A DNA stretch of 64,000 bases, taken from assembly GCF_009695815.1 (NCBI RefSeq), contig NZ_VUNE01000001.1, forward strand, positions 124,001 through 188,000, in the 5' to 3' direction. The stretch is from Peptostreptococcus porci. GTDB lineage: Bacteria; Bacillota; Clostridia; Peptostreptococcales; Peptostreptococcaceae. The position numbers and the translations under genes are program-made. Positions within the stretch are counted from its first letter, which is position 1. The number at the start of each line of letters is the position of its first letter. The notes beneath the pieces are model-generated. The model was given only the letters and a program-made list of their open reading frames with translations. It did no database searches and was not told the origin of the DNA. Shown here piece after piece: positions 61,391-64,000 of the stretch.

Positions 61391-62740
61391 ATGGGTAGTT
61401 TGAAACTGGATTTAACAAAGGCAGAGCTTTTTATTGAAAAAAGAGAAATTGAAGCAATGAAACCTTTTGTAAGTGTTGCTCACAAATTACTGCACGACAA
61501 AAAGGTGTTGGGAAATGATTATCTTGGTTGGATGGAGCTTCCAAAGAGCTACGACAAGGAAGAATTTAATCGAATCAAAAAGGCAGCTGATAAGATCAAA
61601 TCAGATTCAGAGGTCTTAATAGTAATAGGGATAGGTGGTTCATATTTGGGTGCAAAAGCCGCAATAGAAATGTTTGGTAATGCGTTTAAAAATAGCCTAT
61701 CTAAGGAAGATAGAAACGCACCAGAAATTTATTTTGCAGGGAATAGTATTAGCTCTTCATATATATTGGATTTGCTTGACTTGGTTAAGGATAGAGATTA
61801 TTCTGTAAATGTCATTTCAAAATCAGGTACTACAACGGAACCGGCTTTGGCATTTAGAATATTCAAGGAAGATTTGGAAAAGAGATATGGAAAAGAGGGA
61901 GCATCAAAGAGAATTTATGCGACGACTGATGCAAAAAGAGGGGCTTTGAGAACTCTTGCAGAAGCAGAAGGTTATGAAACATTCGTAATTCCTGACGATG
62001 TAGGTGGTAGATTTTCTGTTTTGACAGCAGTCGGACTTCTTCCTATAGCTGCTGCTGGATTTGATATTGATCAAATAATGAAAGGTGCTCAGGATGCGAT
62101 GGATGAATTTTCAACTGATGATTTGAGCAAAAATATTGCTTATCAGTATGCCGTTGCAAGAACAGTTCTTCAAAGAAAAGGGAAAGAAACTGAATTGCTA
62201 GTAAACTATGAGCCACAGCTACAATATTTCGCTGAATGGTGGAAACAATTATTTGGTGAAAGTGAAGGCAAGGATAATAGAGGTATTTTTCCAGCTTCAG
62301 TTAGCTTTTCGACAGATCTTCACTCAATGGGACAATATATACAGGATGGAAGAAGATTCTTGTTTGAAACAATAATCAACGTTGAAAAACCAAGAAGAGA
62401 TCTTGAAATAAAATTGGATAACGAGGATCTTGACGGATTGAATTATCTGGCAGGAAAAACTGTTGATTATGTGAACCATAAAGCTTTTGAAGGTACTTTA
62501 TTGGCACACACTGATGGTCAGGTTCCTAACTTGGTGCTAAATGTTGAAAGGCTTGATGAATACAATTTTGGTCAGCTGGTATTTTTCTTTGAGAAAGCCT
62601 GTGGACTTAGTGGTTGCCTACTAGGTGTTAATCCATTTAACCAGCCAGGAGTTGAAGCATACAAGAAAAATATGTTTGCACTACTTGGAAAGCCAGGTTA
62701 TGAAGAAGAAAAAAAGGCTCTTGAATTGAGACTGAAATAA
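61391..62740 (+). CDS. pgi: Glucose-6-phosphate isomerase
   Basis: Interconverts glucose 6-phosphate and fructose 6-phosphate. At 449 residues it is the shorter bacterial form typical of Firmicutes. Motifs are [34 protein letters not shown] for phosphate binding, [13 protein letters not shown], and the catalytic His/Lys region [23 protein letters not shown] precedes the ATG. It shares its substrate with the Zwf and Gnd enzymes encoded elsewhere in this window. Confidence 0.96.
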   Translation: MGSLKLDLTKAELFIEKREIEAMKPFVSVAHKLLHDKKVLGNDYLGWMELPKSYDKEEFNRIKKAADKIKSDSEVLIVIGIGGSYLGAKAAIEMFGNAFKNSLSKEDRNAPEIYFAGNSISSSYILDLLDLVKDRDYSVNVISKSGTTTEPALAFRIFKEDLEKRYGKEGASKRIYATTDAKRGALRTLAEAEGYETFVIPDDVGGRFSVLTAVGLLPIAAAGFDIDQIMKGAQDAMDEFSTDDLSKNIAYQYAVARTVLQRKGKETELLVNYEPQLQYFAEWWKQLFGESEGKDNRGIFPASVSFSTDLHSMGQYIQDGRRFLFETIINVEKPRRDLEIKLDNEDLDGLNYLAGKTVDYVNHKAFEGTLLAHTDGQVPNLVLNVERLDEYNFGQLVFFFEKACGLSGCLLGVNPFNQPGVEAYKKNMFALLGKPGYEEEKKALELRLK

Positions 62741-62818
62741 AAAATAATTTCCTTTAAGTATATTTTAAGATAAGTATTTTATACTCTACTCATATAAAAA
62801 TTGAAAGGAAGTGTGATA

Positions 62819-63895
62819 ATGAAGTTTAAGTCATTAATTATGGTAGTGCTTGTTGCATTTTTTTCATCAATTTGTGGTGGAGTATTCGCTTTAAAATATT
62901 TGAATAATTATTCTGCTGATAATTCGAGCAGTTCGACTAGTAGTATAAAGGTTGTTGAAACTGGAAGCACAAAAGCTCAAAATGTATATCAAGCTGTTGC
63001 TGAAAAGGCATCGCCATCTGTTGTTGGGATTGTTTCTGAAACGGTAAATCAAGAGAGTATTTTCAGTAGCTCTCAAGTAGTTCAGGGAAGTGGAACGGGG
63101 TTTGTCGTTGATAAAAGAGGATACATTCTTACAAATTCACATGTAGTATCAGATGGACAAGCAAAGAGTGTAAAAGTCGTTATCGATAAAAATAAAACAG
63201 TAAATGGCAATGTGATCTGGAATGACACTAGCTTGGATTTGGCTATTGTAAAAGTTAATACTTCTGGTTTGACAGTTGCAGAATTGGGAGATAGCGATAG
63301 CGTAAAGGTTGGCGACATTGCTATTGCGATAGGAAATCCGCTTGGAACAGAGTTGATGTCATCTGTTACACAGGGGATTGTCAGTGGATTAAACAGGGAT
63401 GTTTCAACATCTAGCTCTAATATGTCTGGATTAATTCAGACAGATGCAAGTATTAATCCTGGTAACAGTGGTGGTCCTCTTCTAAATCAACAGGGTCAGG
63501 TTATTGGTATCAATACTGTGAAGGCAAATGCAGATAATCTAGGTTTTTCCATTCCGATTAATACTGCGAAAAATATATTACAGAGAGTAATTGAAGATAA
63601 CAACTATGAAAAGCCTCTTCTTGGTGTAACAGTTATAGATATTGCAACATACAAGAGTTATACAGGAAAAGATTTGGGCGTTGAATCTGGTGTAATAGTG
63701 AAAGAAACTGTTAGCGGTTCAATTGCCAAAAAGGCAGGGATTGAAGCCGGAGATATAATTGTGAAAATAGGTGATAAAGAGATAAAAAATAGAGGAGATA
63801 TAAGTAAAAAGCTATATTCTTACTCTAAAGGTTCAAAAGACACAATTACAATAATACGTAACGGAAAAGAAAAGACCTTGAATATAGAGTTTTAA
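62819..63895 (+). CDS. htrA: Serine protease, HtrA/DegP family
   Basis: A membrane-anchored quality-control protease outside the cell. An N-terminal helix (LIMVVLVAFFSSICGGVFAL) is followed by a Ser-rich linker, a trypsin-like domain and a single PDZ domain (about residues 268-355). The triad is visible: His in ILTNSHVVSDG, Asp in DTSLDLAIVKV and Ser in INPGNSGGPLLNQQG. I take the ATG at 62819, with AAAGGAAG eight bases upstream; a TTG at 62801 is in frame. The product is 358 residues, normal for the Gram-positive form. A terminator follows at once. Confidence 0.94.
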   Translation: MKFKSLIMVVLVAFFSSICGGVFALKYLNNYSADNSSSSTSSIKVVETGSTKAQNVYQAVAEKASPSVVGIVSETVNQESIFSSSQVVQGSGTGFVVDKRGYILTNSHVVSDGQAKSVKVVIDKNKTVNGNVIWNDTSLDLAIVKVNTSGLTVAELGDSDSVKVGDIAIAIGNPLGTELMSSVTQGIVSGLNRDVSTSSSNMSGLIQTDASINPGNSGGPLLNQQGQVIGINTVKANADNLGFSIPINTAKNILQRVIEDNNYEKPLLGVTVIDIATYKSYTGKDLGVESGVIVKETVSGSIAKKAGIEAGDIIVKIGDKEIKNRGDISKKLYSYSKGSKDTITIIRNGKEKTLNIEF

Positions 63896-63909
63896 AAAGA
63901 TTTGATAAA

Positions 63910-63950
63910 AGTGGGATGATAAATTTTAGAGATTTTCATCCTGCTTTTTT
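63910..63950 (+). terminator. Terminator after htrA
   Basis: AGTGGGATGA (63910-63919) pairs with TCATCCTGCT (63936-63945) including two G-T pairs, followed by six T and another T run. The last bases of the window hold an extended -10 (TGATATAAT, 63971-63979), probably for a gene beyond the edge. Confidence 0.85.
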
Positions 63951-64000
63951 GTTTTTTTTTTTGATGTTTATGATATAATTATTATTAAATATAGTATATT

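Overview
The window is AT-rich (about one third G+C by eye), densely coded and low in repeats. It reads as chromosome of an anaerobic, low-GC Gram-positive of the class Clostridia. Supporting traits are strong purine-rich ribosome binding sites, frequent TTG/GTG starts, RNase M5 next to RsmA, MutS2, a two-domain flavodiiron protein, an ECF cobalt transporter behind a cobalamin riboswitch, and clostridial-type families such as DUF1836 and a DUF3867-like protein. The family Peptostreptococcaceae or a close relative is plausible, but genus cannot be fixed from sequence alone. No rRNA, tRNA, CRISPR array, insertion sequence or phage was seen.

Layout. 1-1301: a self-regulated TetR repressor and a multi-helix membrane protein cut by the window edge. 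1483-4287: DUF1836 protein, RNase M5 (rnmV), 16S rRNA dimethylase (rsmA) and an anchored unknown. 4333-10003: an aromatic amino acid operon (DAHP synthase, tyrA, aroA, aroC, fused aroE-aroK) behind a leader that looks like a Tyr/Phe attenuator. 10064-11990: a two-component system on the minus strand. 12112-14284: NfeD-like protein, MntP manganese exporter, PepSY lipoprotein. 14285-15815: a small accessory-looking island with a hydrophobic, cationic peptide gene and a small membrane protein; the peptide gene may need frameshifting. 15816-18761: TrkA/TrkH potassium uptake. 18978-22901: diacylglycerol-kinase-like protein and cbiQOMN under a cobalamin riboswitch.

23029-29054: flavodiiron protein, dUTPase, an unclassified structured RNA, gnd-zwf and thioredoxin reductase. 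29184-34316: purA, purB, an omega-amidase-like hydrolase and a membrane protein with a repeated acidic tail. 34457-42449: DUF3867-like protein, rRNA methyltransferase, signal peptidase, uridine-kinase-like protein, endonuclease III, TrmL, DegV protein, and PepD on the minus strand. 42771-52769: mutS2, DUF523, argS, cstA, lon, engB. 53073-57865: a compact type IV pilus-like cluster (ATPase, platform protein, prepilin, fused PilM-PilN, PilO-like). 58058-63895: a SEC-C protein with an unknown partner, an FAD protein, pgi and an HtrA protease.

How it fits together. Most genes are housekeeping, and several are under RNA-level control visible in the sequence: the aromatic leader, the cobalamin riboswitch, and candidate hairpins ahead of purA and cstA. 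Pgi, Zwf and Gnd together describe the glucose-6-phosphate branch point. The flavodiiron protein and thioredoxin reductase suit an anaerobe that must detoxify oxygen or nitric oxide and keep thiols reduced. The points most worth a second look are the aromatic attenuator, the frameshift-dependent peptide cassette, the orphan RNA upstream of gnd, and the unusual build of the pilus genes.
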